Shown: piece by piece, positions 40,150-54,171 of the stretch
Position numbering within the stretch: the first letter of the stretch is position 1
Layout: every line of letters begins with the position of its first letter
DNA from: an uncultured Treponema sp.
GTDB taxonomy: Bacteria > Spirochaetota > Spirochaetia > Treponematales > Treponemataceae
Assembly: GCA_938039145.1 (NCBI GenBank)
Contig: CALHVG010000003.1
Coordinates: 1 to 64,000, forward strand
Direction of reading: 5' to 3'
DNA length: 64,000 bases
Translations under genes and position numbers: made by a program
Notes under the pieces: model-generated
Told to the model about the DNA's origin: nothing
The model's database searches: none
Seen by the model: only the letters and a program-made list of their open reading frames with translations

Positions 40150-40830
40150 ATGAAGCACGGAAAAAAATATCGAGCGGCTGCCGCAAAATATGATTTGACA
40201 AAAAAATACGATGTCGCATCCGCTTGCAGCATGGTCAAGGATATGAAATTGGCGAATTTCGATGAAACTATCGAAGCCCATATTTCTCTTAAAGTAGACA
40301 AATCCACATCTATACGAGATACGCTTGTATTTCCTAACCAGTTTCGAGGTGAGAAAAAGGTGTTGGTATTCTGTCAGCCGGGCAGAGTTCAGGAAGCTCT
40401 TGATGCAGGCGCATCTTTTGCTGGCTCGGATGAGTATATCGAGAAGGTAAAGGGCGGTTGGCTCGATTTTGATGTCGCCGTTGCAACTCCGGACATGATG
40501 AAAGACGTAGGTCGTCTTGGTATGGTTTTGGGACGAAAGGGGCTTATGCCGAACCCCAAGACCGGCACTGTAACTACCGATATAGTTTCTGCAATCAACG
40601 AACTAAAAAAAGGTAGGACGGAATATCGTGCCGACAAAGGCGGCGTAGTTCACATCGCTGTCGGAAAAAGTTCCATGGACACTGCGAAAGTTGCGGAAAA
40701 CGTAAGCACTCTTATCGCTGAAGTAAGCAAGAAAGCACCTAACGGTCTTGCGGCTTCCTTTATACGATCTGTGTCGCTTAGTTCCACGATGGGTCCCGGT
40801 GTCTGGGTAGCTATGAAGGAGGGCGAATAA
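40150..40830 (+). CDS. rplA: 50S ribosomal protein L1
   Basis: A 226-residue L1 of the ribosomal stalk base. The family core is clear: DFDVAVATPDMM, LGRKGLMPNPKTGTVT and EYRADKGGVVHIAVG. Translationally coupled to rplK (one-base gap) and to rplJ downstream (two-base gap). Probable translational autoregulator of rplKA. Confidence 0.98.
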   Translation: MKHGKKYRAAAAKYDLTKKYDVASACSMVKDMKLANFDETIEAHISLKVDKSTSIRDTLVFPNQFRGEKKVLVFCQPGRVQEALDAGASFAGSDEYIEKVKGGWLDFDVAVATPDMMKDVGRLGMVLGRKGLMPNPKTGTVTTDIVSAINELKKGRTEYRADKGGVVHIAVGKSSMDTAKVAENVSTLIAEVSKKAPNGLAASFIRSVSLSSTMGPGVWVAMKEGE

Positions 40831-40832
40831 TT

Positions 40833-41447
40833 ATGGCAATGCTTACAAAAAAGGTTCAGCCTGCAAAAACTGCCGCTATAGAAGAGGCGAAAAAGACTTT
40901 TGCGGGATACGACGAATTTATTTTTGCCGATTATCGCGGAATGACCGTTGAGCAGATTTCTTCTCTTCGAAAAAAGCTTCGTGAAAAGGAGTCCGTACTC
41001 AAGGTTGTGAAGAACAATTTTGCCCGAATCGCTTTCAAGGAAAGAAATATTGACAGCGTGGCGGAACTTCTGAAAGGTCCTACGGTTGTCGCCATGGGAA
41101 AAGAGGATTCCAATGTAATCGCAAAAACGCTTTTTGATTTTGCAAAGGACAATCCCGTTCTTACCGTAAAAGGCGCATACGTCGGAAACGAGCTTTTCGA
41201 TGCGGCAAAAATCGAAGCGTTCTCTAAAGTTCCGGGAAAGAAGGAGCTTATCGCTATGCTTATGTCTGCGATGAATGGTCCTGCAAGAAAACTTGCCGCC
41301 ACAATCAAGGCATATGCGGAAAAGAAAGAGTCGGAAGGCGGAGCTTCTCCGGCGAAAGCAGAGGCGGCAACTGCGGAAGCAAATGCAGCACCGGCGGAAA
41401 CCCCTGCAACGGAAACGCCCGCAGCTGAAGCTCCTGCAGCCAACTAA
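40833..41447 (+). CDS. rplJ: 50S ribosomal protein L10
   Basis: A 204-residue L10 that anchors L7/L12 dimers to the stalk. N-terminal rRNA-binding domain (FADYRGMTVEQISSLRKKLR; VVKNNFARIA) and C-terminal helix. It carries an extra Ala/Pro/Glu/Thr-rich tail of about 35 residues beyond the usual end. There is no leader between rplA and rplJ, so any L10 control must act elsewhere. Confidence 0.97.
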   Translation: MAMLTKKVQPAKTAAIEEAKKTFAGYDEFIFADYRGMTVEQISSLRKKLREKESVLKVVKNNFARIAFKERNIDSVAELLKGPTVVAMGKEDSNVIAKTLFDFAKDNPVLTVKGAYVGNELFDAAKIEAFSKVPGKKELIAMLMSAMNGPARKLAATIKAYAEKKESEGGASPAKAEAATAEANAAPAETPATETPAAEAPAAN

Positions 41448-41632
41448 TTTAAGTTTATTGAAAGCCTGAAAATTGCGAGTGCGATTTTTGGTGCTTTTCT
41501 ATAAAACTCACGGTCAGGCTTCAGAGCTGTCGACTGTCCGTGAAAGATTTGCGGATGCGGCTCGTATGAGCTTTTACCGCAACGTTCTGAAAAAGAACGG
41601 CAAAATATTTACATATTTGTGAGGAAGACAAT
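41448..41632 (+). promoter_or_regulatory. Structured 185-base spacer between rplJ and rplL
   Basis: Contains AAGCCTGA (41462-41469) pairing with TCAGGCTT (41514-41521), and an outer GCGG/CCGC stem around GCTCGTATGAGC before the rplL ribosome site (GAGGAAG). Probably a processing or attenuation element that allows more rplL expression. Confidence 0.45.
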
Positions 41633-42010
41633 ATGGCAGCATTAACTACAGATCAGATTCTTGATGCAATCTCCGGAATGACGGTTCTTGAGTGTTCGGA
41701 ACTCGTTAAGGCAATGGAAGAAAAATTCGGCGTAACTGCGGCTGTTGCGGTAGCAGCGGCTCCGGCTGCCGGTGCAGGTGCGGCTGCTGAAGAGCAGACA
41801 GAGTTTACTGTCACTCTCGACAGTTTTGATGCGGCAAGCAAGATAAACGTAATCAAGGCGGTTCGTGAAGTAACTGGTCTTGGTCTTGGTGAGTCAAAGG
41901 CACTTGTTGAGGGAGCTCCGAAGCCTCTCAAGGAAGGCATTAGCAAGGCAGACGCTGACGCAATCATCGCTAAGATTACTGCTGCCGGCGGAAAGGCATC
42001 AAAGAAATAA
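41633..42010 (+). CDS. rplL: 50S ribosomal protein L7/L12
   Basis: A 125-residue stalk protein: N-terminal dimer helix region ([19 protein letters not shown]), an Ala/Gly-rich hinge and the C-terminal factor-binding domain ([40 protein letters not shown]). Usual length and place before rpoB. Confidence 0.98.
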   Translation: MAALTTDQILDAISGMTVLECSELVKAMEEKFGVTAAVAVAAAPAAGAGAAAEEQTEFTVTLDSFDAASKINVIKAVREVTGLGLGESKALVEGAPKPLKEGISKADADAIIAKITAAGGKASKK

Positions 42011-42054
42011 TTGCTTTTTCAGGTAAATTAAGGAAAAGCCGATTAAAATTAATG

Positions 42055-42088
42055 ACTTCAGGGTGATTTTTTTCACCCTGAAGTTTTG
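42055..42088 (+). terminator. Attenuator/partial terminator between rplL and rpoB
   Basis: A perfect 12-base stem ACTTCAGGGTGA/TCACCCTGAAGT (42055-42066 with 42073-42084) with a six-T loop, followed by TTTGTG. The T-tract is short, consistent with partial termination in front of rpoB. Confidence 0.7.
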
Positions 42089-42198
42089 TGATTTAAAAAC
42101 TTTCAGTTCTTTAACAAATTATTGTCAGAAGAAAATCGTGCTGTGCAGAGTTTCTCACGTAGCGTTTTCCACTGAACACAATAGGCAGGGGGAATCTG

Positions 42199-45100
42199 AT
42201 GTTCGCAAAAACCCGAACAATCAACCGTCAGTACATTGGAAAAAACATTCCTAATTTCATGGAAGTACCGGATTTAATTGGAATCCAGACTTCTTCGTTT
42301 GAAAGTTTCTTGCAGGCAGAAAGAATAAAAAAAGGAGAACCGGTTCTAAACCAAGGTTTGCAGGAAGTTTTTACTTCTACGTTTCCGATTGAAAGCCCTA
42401 ACGGCGATATGTCGCTTGAGTTCGAGCACTATGAACTTGATTACGGAAACATAAAATATTCCGAATTGGAATGCAAGCAAAAAGGACTCACTTATGCAGT
42501 TCCTTTGAAAGCACTCATAAATCTGACCTCGCTTAACATGGGGCAAATCCTTCAGAAAGATATTTATATGGGCGACATTCCGCTCATGACAGAACGTGGA
42601 ACATTCATAATCAACGGCGCAGAGCGTGTAGTGGTGTCCCAAATCCATCGTTCTCCCGGAGTCATTTTTCAGCATGACAAGGGAATTTATTCAAGCCGAA
42701 TAATTCCATATCGAGGTTCGTGGCTTGAATTTGAAATTGACCAGAAAAAAGAGTTGATTTTTGCAAAAATCGACCGCAAAAAGAAAATTCTTGGAACGAT
42801 ATTCCTTAGAGCACTGGGCTTTTCTACCAGAGAAGAGATTATCAGGTGCTTCTACAAGACTGAAAAAGTTGAAGTGGTTGATTCTATCGAGGCACGCGAA
42901 GCCTTGGTTGACAGGGTTCTTGCCAGTGCCGTAATCGTAAAAAGCGATGACGGGGAGGAAAAACGTCTTTTCAACGCAGGTGTGCGTCTACATCCGCATG
43001 ACATCGACGATTTGGTTGCTAACAATATAGGTGAAATCGAACTCATAAAGTTTTCCACAAAAAAGAATCCTAACGACAAGGACGAAAAAAACGATTCCTT
43101 GGATTCTCAGATTATCATCAATTGTTTTGACCGCGAGGAAGTGCGTTTTGTGAAGGAAGGCTCTGTGGATATGGAGCCGACTAAGGAAGATGCTCTTGCC
43201 GCTGTTTATACGATTCTGCTCCCGGGCGAGCCGATTACAGTCGATGCCGCTGAAAAAGATTTGAAATCGATGTTCTTTAGTGAACGGCGATACGATCTTG
43301 GGCGAGTGGGACGCTACAAACTGAACAAAAAATTTGAGTATAAAGACGATGTGAACAGTTTTGTTCTTATACCGGAAGATATCATCAATACGATGAAAAT
43401 CCTCATAAAAGTTTACATCGGTGAAGACCAAATCGATGATATCGACCATCTTGGAAACCGCCGAATCCGTTGCGTTGGAGAGCTTCTTACAAATCAGTTG
43501 AAAACTGCGTTCAGCCGCATGGAAAGAATTGTTAAGGAGCGCATGGGACTTAAAGAAACCGAGACCATGAAGCCTCAGGATCTTGTTTCTATAAAGCCGA
43601 TTGTCGCCGCAATCAGAGAATTTTACGGTTCTTCCCAACTGTCGCAGTTCATGGATCAGGTAAATCCTCTTTCCGAACTTACGCACAAACGTCGTCTTAA
43701 CGCATTGGGACCCGGCGGTCTTTCAAGGGATAGGGCTGGATTCGAGGTTCGAGATGTTCACTACACCCATTACGGACGAATGTGTCCTATCGAGACTCCT
43801 GAAGGTCCGAACATTGGTTTGATTGTTTCTCTTGCAATGTACACAAAAATAAACGAGTACGGATTCCTTGAAGCTCCTTACAGAAAAGTTGTGGACGGAA
43901 AAGCTACAGGAGAAGTCGAATATCTTTTGGCTATGGACGAAGACAGATATTCTGTCGGACAGCTTGTGGAGGGAATCAAGGAAGATGGTTCGTTCCCGTC
44001 GGAAATGATTTCATGTCGTCACCGTGGTGATTACACAACAAGAAGCGTCAAAGATATTCAATATATTGATGTTTCTCCTCGTCAGGTTATTTCTGTTTCC
44101 GCTTCGTTGATTCCGTTCCTTGAGCATGACGATGCAAACCGCGCGCTCATGGGCTGCAACATGCAGAGGCAGGCGGTTCCGCTATTGTTCCCTGAGCCTC
44201 CGTATGTCGGTACAGGAATGGAGAAAAAGACCGCCTACGATTCAGGCGTAATCGTCAAGGCTAGGCACGAAGGCGATGTTGTTTATGTTTCCAGTGAGTT
44301 GATAAAGGTGAAGAGCACCGAGCCTGAACAGAACGGAAAGGTCACGGAATACAAACTTTTGAAGTACCAGCGAACAAACAACGATACGTGGAGTCATAAC
44401 AGACCTACGGTTGAGGTGGGACAGCACGTAAAAGTCGGCGAAATCATTGCCGACGGACCAGCCACGTTCAACGGCGAACTCGCACTTGGAAGAAATATTT
44501 TGGTCGGGTTTGTTCCATGGAACGGCTATAACTATGAGGACGCTGTTCTTATTTCTCAGCGTGTTGTCCGCGAGGATATGTACACCACAATCCATATCAA
44601 GGAATTCCAGACTGAAGTTCGGGAAACAAAACTCGGCTACGAAAAAATCACCCGCGAAATTCCGAATACCAGCGAAAAGGCTTTGGACAATCTTGATTCG
44701 GAAGGAATTATCCGAATCGGAGCGAAAGTTCGTTCAGGTGATATTCTTGTTGGAAAAGTTACGCCTAAAAGCGACACTGAAACCACGCCTGAGTTCAAAC
44801 TTTTGAACTCGATTTTCGGAGAAAAGGCAAAAGAAGTGCGCGATTCTTCGCTCCATGTTCCGCACGGAGTTGAAGGAGTCGTAATCGATGTTCAGCGGAT
44901 GAGCCGAATGGAAGGCGACGAACAGCTTAGTCCGGGCGTTACCGAAGTCGTAAAGGTAATCATCGCAAACAAGCGAAAACTTCGCGAGGGCGACAAAATG
45001 GCAGGTCGTCACGGAAACAAGGGTGTCGTTGCTAGAATTCTTCCGCCGGAGGACATGCCGTATCTTGAGGATGGAACTCCACTTGATGTGTGTTTGAATC

Positions 45101-45748
45101 CGCTTGGCGTTCCTTCACGAATGAACATCGGACAGATTATGGAAAGCGAACTTGGAGTTGCCGGTCGTTATCTGAATCAGTTCTTTGAAGCGCCTGTGTT
45201 CCAGTCCCCAAGCCAGGAGCAGATAGCCGCGAAACTTGCCGAAGCAGGACTTGCAAGCGACGCAAAGCAGATTGTTCGCTCCGGACAGACGGGCGAGCCT
45301 TTCGTGAATCCGATTTTTGTCGGCGTGATTTACTTTATGAAACTCCACCATTTGGTCGATGACAAAATGCACGCTCGTTCTACAGGTCCTTATTCGCTTG
45401 TAACGCAGCAGCCGCTCGGAGGTAAGGCTCAATTTGGCGGTCAGCGTCTTGGAGAAATGGAAGTTTGGGCGTTGGAGGCGTACGGAGCCGCAAACACCTT
45501 GCAGGAAATGATGACAATCAAATCCGATGACATGAACGGCCGTTCCAAGATTTACGAATCGATTGTAAAAGGTGATCCGACTTCACCGGTGGGAGTTCCT
45601 GAGGCGTTCAATGTAATGGTGCAGGAACTTAGGGGATTGGGTCTTGATTTCACGATTTATGACGACATGGGTAAGCAAATTGCCCTGACGGAACGTGATC
45701 AGGATTTGATAGATAAGGAATCTTCAGGCTTCGATAAGGAGAACTCTA

Positions 45749-45756
<8 letters not shown>
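42199..45756 (+). CDS. rpoB: RNA polymerase beta subunit
   Basis: An 1185-residue beta subunit. Recognisable blocks: [65 protein letters not shown] and [20 protein letters not shown]. In the rifampicin region the sequence is [11 protein letters not shown], with Asn501 where E. coli has Ser531; this change is known in spirochaetes and goes with natural rifampicin resistance. The start follows GCAGGGGGAATCTG. The stop overlaps rpoC by eight bases. Confidence 0.99.
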
Positions 45757-50035
<4,279 letters not shown>

Positions 50036-50120
50036 TACCGGACGATTTTCCGTGGATGCATTGTTTCGTTGTTCAAAATCGAAATAATGCGTTTATAGGA
50101 AAATCCGGCTATGTATCAGA

Positions 50121-50164
50121 AGCCGTCTGAGGTGCAGTTTTGTACACCGGGCGGCTGTTTTTTT
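50121..50164 (+). terminator. rpoBC terminator
   Basis: Hairpin AGCCGTC ... GGCGGCT with inner GGTG/CACC, followed by GTTTTTTT. Confidence 0.85.
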
Positions 50165-50623
50165 GTGCGAAAATAATTTTCTGATAGATAAAAAAACAGG
50201 ATTTGCATGAAAATTATGTACGGTGCTTAACTTGATGAAATATTAACCGTGCGTCAGTGTAAGTTTTTCTGATATAAATTGCCGCCGGGGCTTTATTTGG
50301 GTATAGTTAAAAATCTACGGGGAAAAATAATCACTTATGTAAGTTTTTGCTTTTTTCAAAATTAGCCGATGTTCGGGAGAATTTAATTTGGATTTCCGGG
50401 GAAATATATAAATTTTTGAGTGGGAATAAGTTCGCAGATTGTGCAGTCATATTTTTATTTCATAATTTGCTTTTTCAAAAATATTATAGAATTTTTCCAT
50501 GAAATAAATTTATTCTGTATTAAAATTCAGCACACTTCTGTGTATAATTGAAGCGGTTGCAAATAGGTCGCATATTTATCTGTTTGCAATTTTTATGGTT
50601 TAAAAACAAGGAATTAATAGAAA
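50165..50623 (+). promoter_or_regulatory. AT-rich upstream region and leader of the polysaccharide cluster
   Basis: No open frame. A TATAAT at 50543-50548 is the best -10. It is followed by the word GCGGTTGC and a hairpin TTGCAAA/TTTGCAA (50557-50563 with 50583-50589) ending in TTTTT, an attenuator-like element 30 bases before glf. Confidence 0.5.
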
Positions 50624-51760
50624 ATGAAATATGATTTTTTAATTGTCGGGGCAGGTTTGTATGGAATGATTTTTGCATATCTTGCAAAACAGAAATCTAA
50701 AAAATGCCTTGTAATAGAAAAACGTCCCCATTTGGGAGGAAATATATATTGTGAAACCGTTGAAGGTATTCATGTTCATAAATATGGTGCACATATTTTT
50801 CATACCAGCAACAAGCAAGTTTGGGATTTTGTAAATTCTATTGTTCAATTTAATCGTTATACCAATTGCCCGATAGCAAATTATAAGGATGAACTATATA
50901 ACCTTCCGTTCAATATGAATACATTTTATCAGCTCTGGAAAGTAAAAACTCCGGAAGAGGCATTGGTAAAAATAGAAGAACAGAGAAATGTTGCGCTCAA
51001 AAAAATGGGTGATAGAAAGGCACAGAATCTTGAGGAGCAGGCTCTTAGTCTTGTAGGGTATGATATATATGAAAAATTGATAAAAGGATATACCGAAAAG
51101 CAATGGGGAAGAAAATGTACCGAATTACCGGCTTTTATAATCAATCGGCTTCCTGTACGTATGATTTTTGACAATAATTACTTTAATGATTTATATCAAG
51201 GCATTCCAATTGGCGGATATAACAAGCTGATTGAAGGATTGTCTGACGGTATTGAAAATAAAACTGCTACGGATTTTTTTGCGAATCGAGCTCACTGGGA
51301 AAATATTGCAGATAAAATTGTGTTTACGGGAAAGGTAGATGAGTTTTATGACTATAGATTCGGTAAACTTGAATATCGCACAGTGAGATTTGAATCGGAA
51401 ATCCTTAATGAATACAATCATCAAGGAAATGCAGTGATAAATTATACCGACGCGGAAATTCCGTACACTCGTATTATTGAACATAAGCACTTTGAACCGG
51501 AAAATCCTGCGTATTCAAAGAATATTACAGTTATTTCCAGAGAATATTCTACAGAATGGAAAGATGGAATGGAGGCGTTCTATCCTGTAAATGATGAAAA
51601 GAATACTGTATTGTATAAACAATATAAAATGCTTTCGGATAAAGAGTCAAATGTGATTTTTGGCGGACGGCTTGCAGAGTACAAATATTATGATATGGGA
51701 AATGTAATAGAAAAAGCAATGAAAGATGCAGAAAAAATTTTAGGAAATCTTGATGCATAG
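50624..51760 (+). CDS. glf: UDP-galactopyranose mutase
   Basis: A 378-residue FAD enzyme converting UDP-galactopyranose to UDP-galactofuranose in the cytoplasm. N-terminal FAD fold VGAGLYGMIFAYLAKQ with EKRPHLGGNIY; other family blocks are VHKYGAHIFHTSNKQVWDFV, NLPFNMNTFYQLW, GYTEKQWG, TRIIEHKHFE and RLAEYKYYDM. Length is normal. First gene of an AT-rich glycan cluster and nine bases before the next gene. Together with galE (23.3 kb) and the GlfT-like gene (57.5 kb) it shows that the glycan contains galactofuranose. Confidence 0.97.
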   Translation: MKYDFLIVGAGLYGMIFAYLAKQKSKKCLVIEKRPHLGGNIYCETVEGIHVHKYGAHIFHTSNKQVWDFVNSIVQFNRYTNCPIANYKDELYNLPFNMNTFYQLWKVKTPEEALVKIEEQRNVALKKMGDRKAQNLEEQALSLVGYDIYEKLIKGYTEKQWGRKCTELPAFIINRLPVRMIFDNNYFNDLYQGIPIGGYNKLIEGLSDGIENKTATDFFANRAHWENIADKIVFTGKVDEFYDYRFGKLEYRTVRFESEILNEYNHQGNAVINYTDAEIPYTRIIEHKHFEPENPAYSKNITVISREYSTEWKDGMEAFYPVNDEKNTVLYKQYKMLSDKESNVIFGGRLAEYKYYDMGNVIEKAMKDAEKILGNLDA

Positions 51761-51769
51761 GTTATAAAC

Positions 51770-52240
51770 ATGAAAAAAATACTTTTTCTTTCAAATACAG
51801 CGAATTTCTCAAAATTTAATCTTCCGTATATGAAATGGTTTAAGGATCAAGGTTGGCAAGTTGACTACTGTTCTGCCGGAGAGGAAGTTGTTCCCGTCTG
51901 TGATAATCAGTTTTCAATTTCAATAGTTAGAAGTCCTTTTAGTATGAAAAATATTAATGCATGTAAGGAACTTGAAAAACTGCTTATTAAAAATAATTAT
52001 GATATTTTACATTGCCATACACCTATGGGAGGTGTTATAGGGCGGCTTGCCGCACGAAAACTTTGGCAGAAACATAAAATAAAGGTGATTTATACGGCAC
52101 ACGGATTTCATTTTTATAAAGGTGCGCCATTATTGAATTGGCTTTTATATTTTCCCATCGAAAAATGGCTTTCCCGCTGCACGGATATAATAGTAACGAT
52201 TAATCAGGAAGACTATGAAAGAGCAAAGACATCATTCTAA
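51770..52240 (+). pseudogene. Glycosyltransferase family 4, N-terminal half (frameshifted gene)
   Basis: A 156-residue fragment: the acceptor-binding Rossmann domain of a GT-B glycosyltransferase (LFLSNTANFSKFNLPYMKWF; LHCHTPMGGVIGRLAARKL; IYTAHGFHFYKGAPLLNW). It stops at 52240. The missing second half continues in another frame from 52215. Dropping one base (or adding two) near 52229-52233 joins the parts into one ordinary EPS-type enzyme of about 415 residues. So this is a recently broken gene, a phase-off state or a sequencing error. Confidence 0.85.
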
Positions 52241-53033
52241 AATTTATAAAATAGATGGGGTTGGTATAGACTTGGAACGGTTTTCCCCGTCAAAAGATGT
52301 GGCTGAGAAAAATACTCTTCGATTTTCAAATGGATTTTCTCAAGATGATTTTATTTTGATTTATACGGCAGAATTTATTCCCAGAAAGAACCATCAAATA
52401 TTATTTGATATACTTCCGGATTTAAAGATAAAGATTCCTAATTTAAAAGTGATACTTTGCGGAAAAGGTGAACTTTTGGAATATTATCGCACATTTGCTG
52501 CAACTAACGGCATGGACTACATTATATTTACCGGCTATACAAAAAATGTGAATCTTTTCTATCGTATTTCAGATATATGCGTTTCCTGCAGCGTTCAGGA
52601 AGGTCAGGGATTGAACATTATTGAAGGTATGGCAACAGGATTACCGGTAGTTGCATCTAATATTCGTGGGCATTGCGATGTTCTAAAGCAATTTGAAAAC
52701 GGTTTTCTATTTGACTTGAGTGACCGGAAAACCCTGATTGATTCAATTATGATTTTATATAAAAATCCCGCTCTTCGTTCTGAAATCGGGGAACGAAATA
52801 TTATTGAGGCAAAAAATTATTCCGTAATGACTTCTGTAGAACTTATGGCAAAAATTTATGGCGAGCTCATAGATGAAATAACAAAAAGTTATGGGGGGGG
52901 GCGTAGTGTAGTTCTTATCTTCCCATATTATAAAAAATTTAAGGCGAACTTAGCTTGTAAAACGATAGACGGTTTTATTCAGCAATCATCTGTCTCGGTA
53001 TCAGAAAAAACGGAGACTTTGTATGCTGCATAA
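52215..53033 (+). pseudogene. Glycosyltransferase family 4, C-terminal half (frameshifted gene)
   Basis: 272 residues in the frame that completes the preceding fragment: KIYKIDGVGIDLERFSP, IYTAEFIPRKNHQILFDIL, LCGKGELLEYY and EGQGLNIIEGMATGLPVVAS, the nucleotide-sugar-binding domain. The internal ATG at 52215 is probably not a real start. After about residue 225 the frame runs through a nine-G tract (52893-52901) into sequence unlike a glycosyltransferase end. That tail (LIFPYYKKFK) faintly resembles the N-terminal NLPYMKWFK, as if a second copy began there. Confidence 0.82.
52893..52901 (+). repeat. Nine-G homopolymer tract
   Basis: Nine consecutive G in an otherwise strongly AT-rich coding region, at the junction between the first glycosyltransferase and its partial copy. 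Poly-G tracts are well-known slippage sites for phase variation in Treponema. Confidence 0.8.
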
Positions 53034-53679
53034 TTGTTCTCCGGAAATTTTCAAAATAAATGGGGTCGGAGTAGATTTGGAACATTTTTTTCCGCTCAAA
53101 AACGAAAATGAAAGAATCCAACTTCGTGCTTCAATGGGTTTTTCTTTGGATGACTTTATCTTGATTTATACTGCGGAATTTATTCATCGGAAAAATCATA
53201 GGTTTTTATTTGATATTTTCCCTGACTTAAAGCGGAAAATTCCTAATCTAAAAGTAGTACTTTGTGGAAAAGGTGAACTTTTTGAATACTACCGAACATT
53301 TGCAGCCGATAATAATATGGATTTCATAATATTCACCGGTTATGTACGCAATATTGTTGACTGGTGTCATATTTCTGATGTGCTTGTGATGCCGAGTTTT
53401 CAGGAAGGTTTACCCATGGCAATGATTGAAGCTTTTGCGACCGGGCTTCCTGTGGTTGCGTCTAATATCCGAGGTCATTGTGATGTCCTTGAAGATTGTG
53501 TGAACGGTTTTTTGTGCGATATGAAAAATCGACAGAATTTTGTAAAAGCAATTTATGTGTTATATAAAAATCCATCGCTTCGTTCTGAAATGGGGCAGCG
53601 TAATATAGAAAAGGCAAAACTTTTTTCTATAAGCAGGACAGTTTGTGAAATGGAAAATATTTACAATAAACTAATGTAA
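53023..53679 (+). pseudogene. Partial tandem copy of the glycosyltransferase (C-terminal domain only)
   Basis: 218 residues that closely parallel the preceding C-terminal half: KINGVGVDLEHFFPLK, LIYTAEFIHRKNHRFLFDI, LCGKGELFEYYRTFAADNN, FATGLPVVASNIRGHCDVLE. The N-terminal acceptor domain is missing. GGAGA lies six bases before the ATG, so the fragment may be translated. In one segment it has the normal MPSFQEGLPMAMIEAFA motif, whereas the first copy reads VSCSVQEGQGLNIIEGMA. Best explained as tandem duplication followed by deletion. A half-domain enzyme is unlikely to be active alone. Confidence 0.8.
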
Positions 53680-54171
53680 GTGTTTTTGTCTTGATAATTT
53701 CATTTTGAATGTACTCTATTGTCGAAAATCATATAAATAAAATTCGGTTTTGAGAAAAAAAGATTTTCGATATTGGAAATTTTTTTTTCATATTTGAAAA
53801 GCAATATTCGTAGAAAAAACAGCAATCGGTTTATGTTGTGTACTTGGAAGAATTTATATTTTTCAGAAAGATAAATAAGCCTGAATTAAAAAGCAGCATA
53901 AACGAAATCAAGGAATTTCTGCAATTCCCTAAGCGAAGATTATCTAAATGCAGGGTCTACGATGCAATATAATTTTTCTATATCAGAAAAAGTACAACTT
54001 TCGATATGCTGTAGTTATGAAAAATTTATGTATGCTCAAGGAAGGTCGGAAAGTCTTTCTTTAATTATTTAAAATTAGGAATCTTAAATGGTTAAGATTC
54101 AAAAGGGTTATATTTTCTGTTAATGCCACACATTGCAGAGATATTATGATATTATTCTGAACAGAGGTCAT
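53680..54171. other. Gene-free stretch inside the polysaccharide cluster
   Basis: About 490 very AT-rich bases. A 52-codon frame without a start codon (53814-53972; INKPELKSSINEIKEFLQF) could be gene debris, but I do not recognise it. The word TCAAGGAAGGTCGGAA near 54039 also occurs upstream of galE at about 24335. Confidence 0.5.

Noticed and set aside
53814..53972. 52-codon frame without start codon in the polysaccharide cluster
   Set aside because: Could be gene debris, but no homology recognised and such lengths arise by chance in AT-rich DNA.
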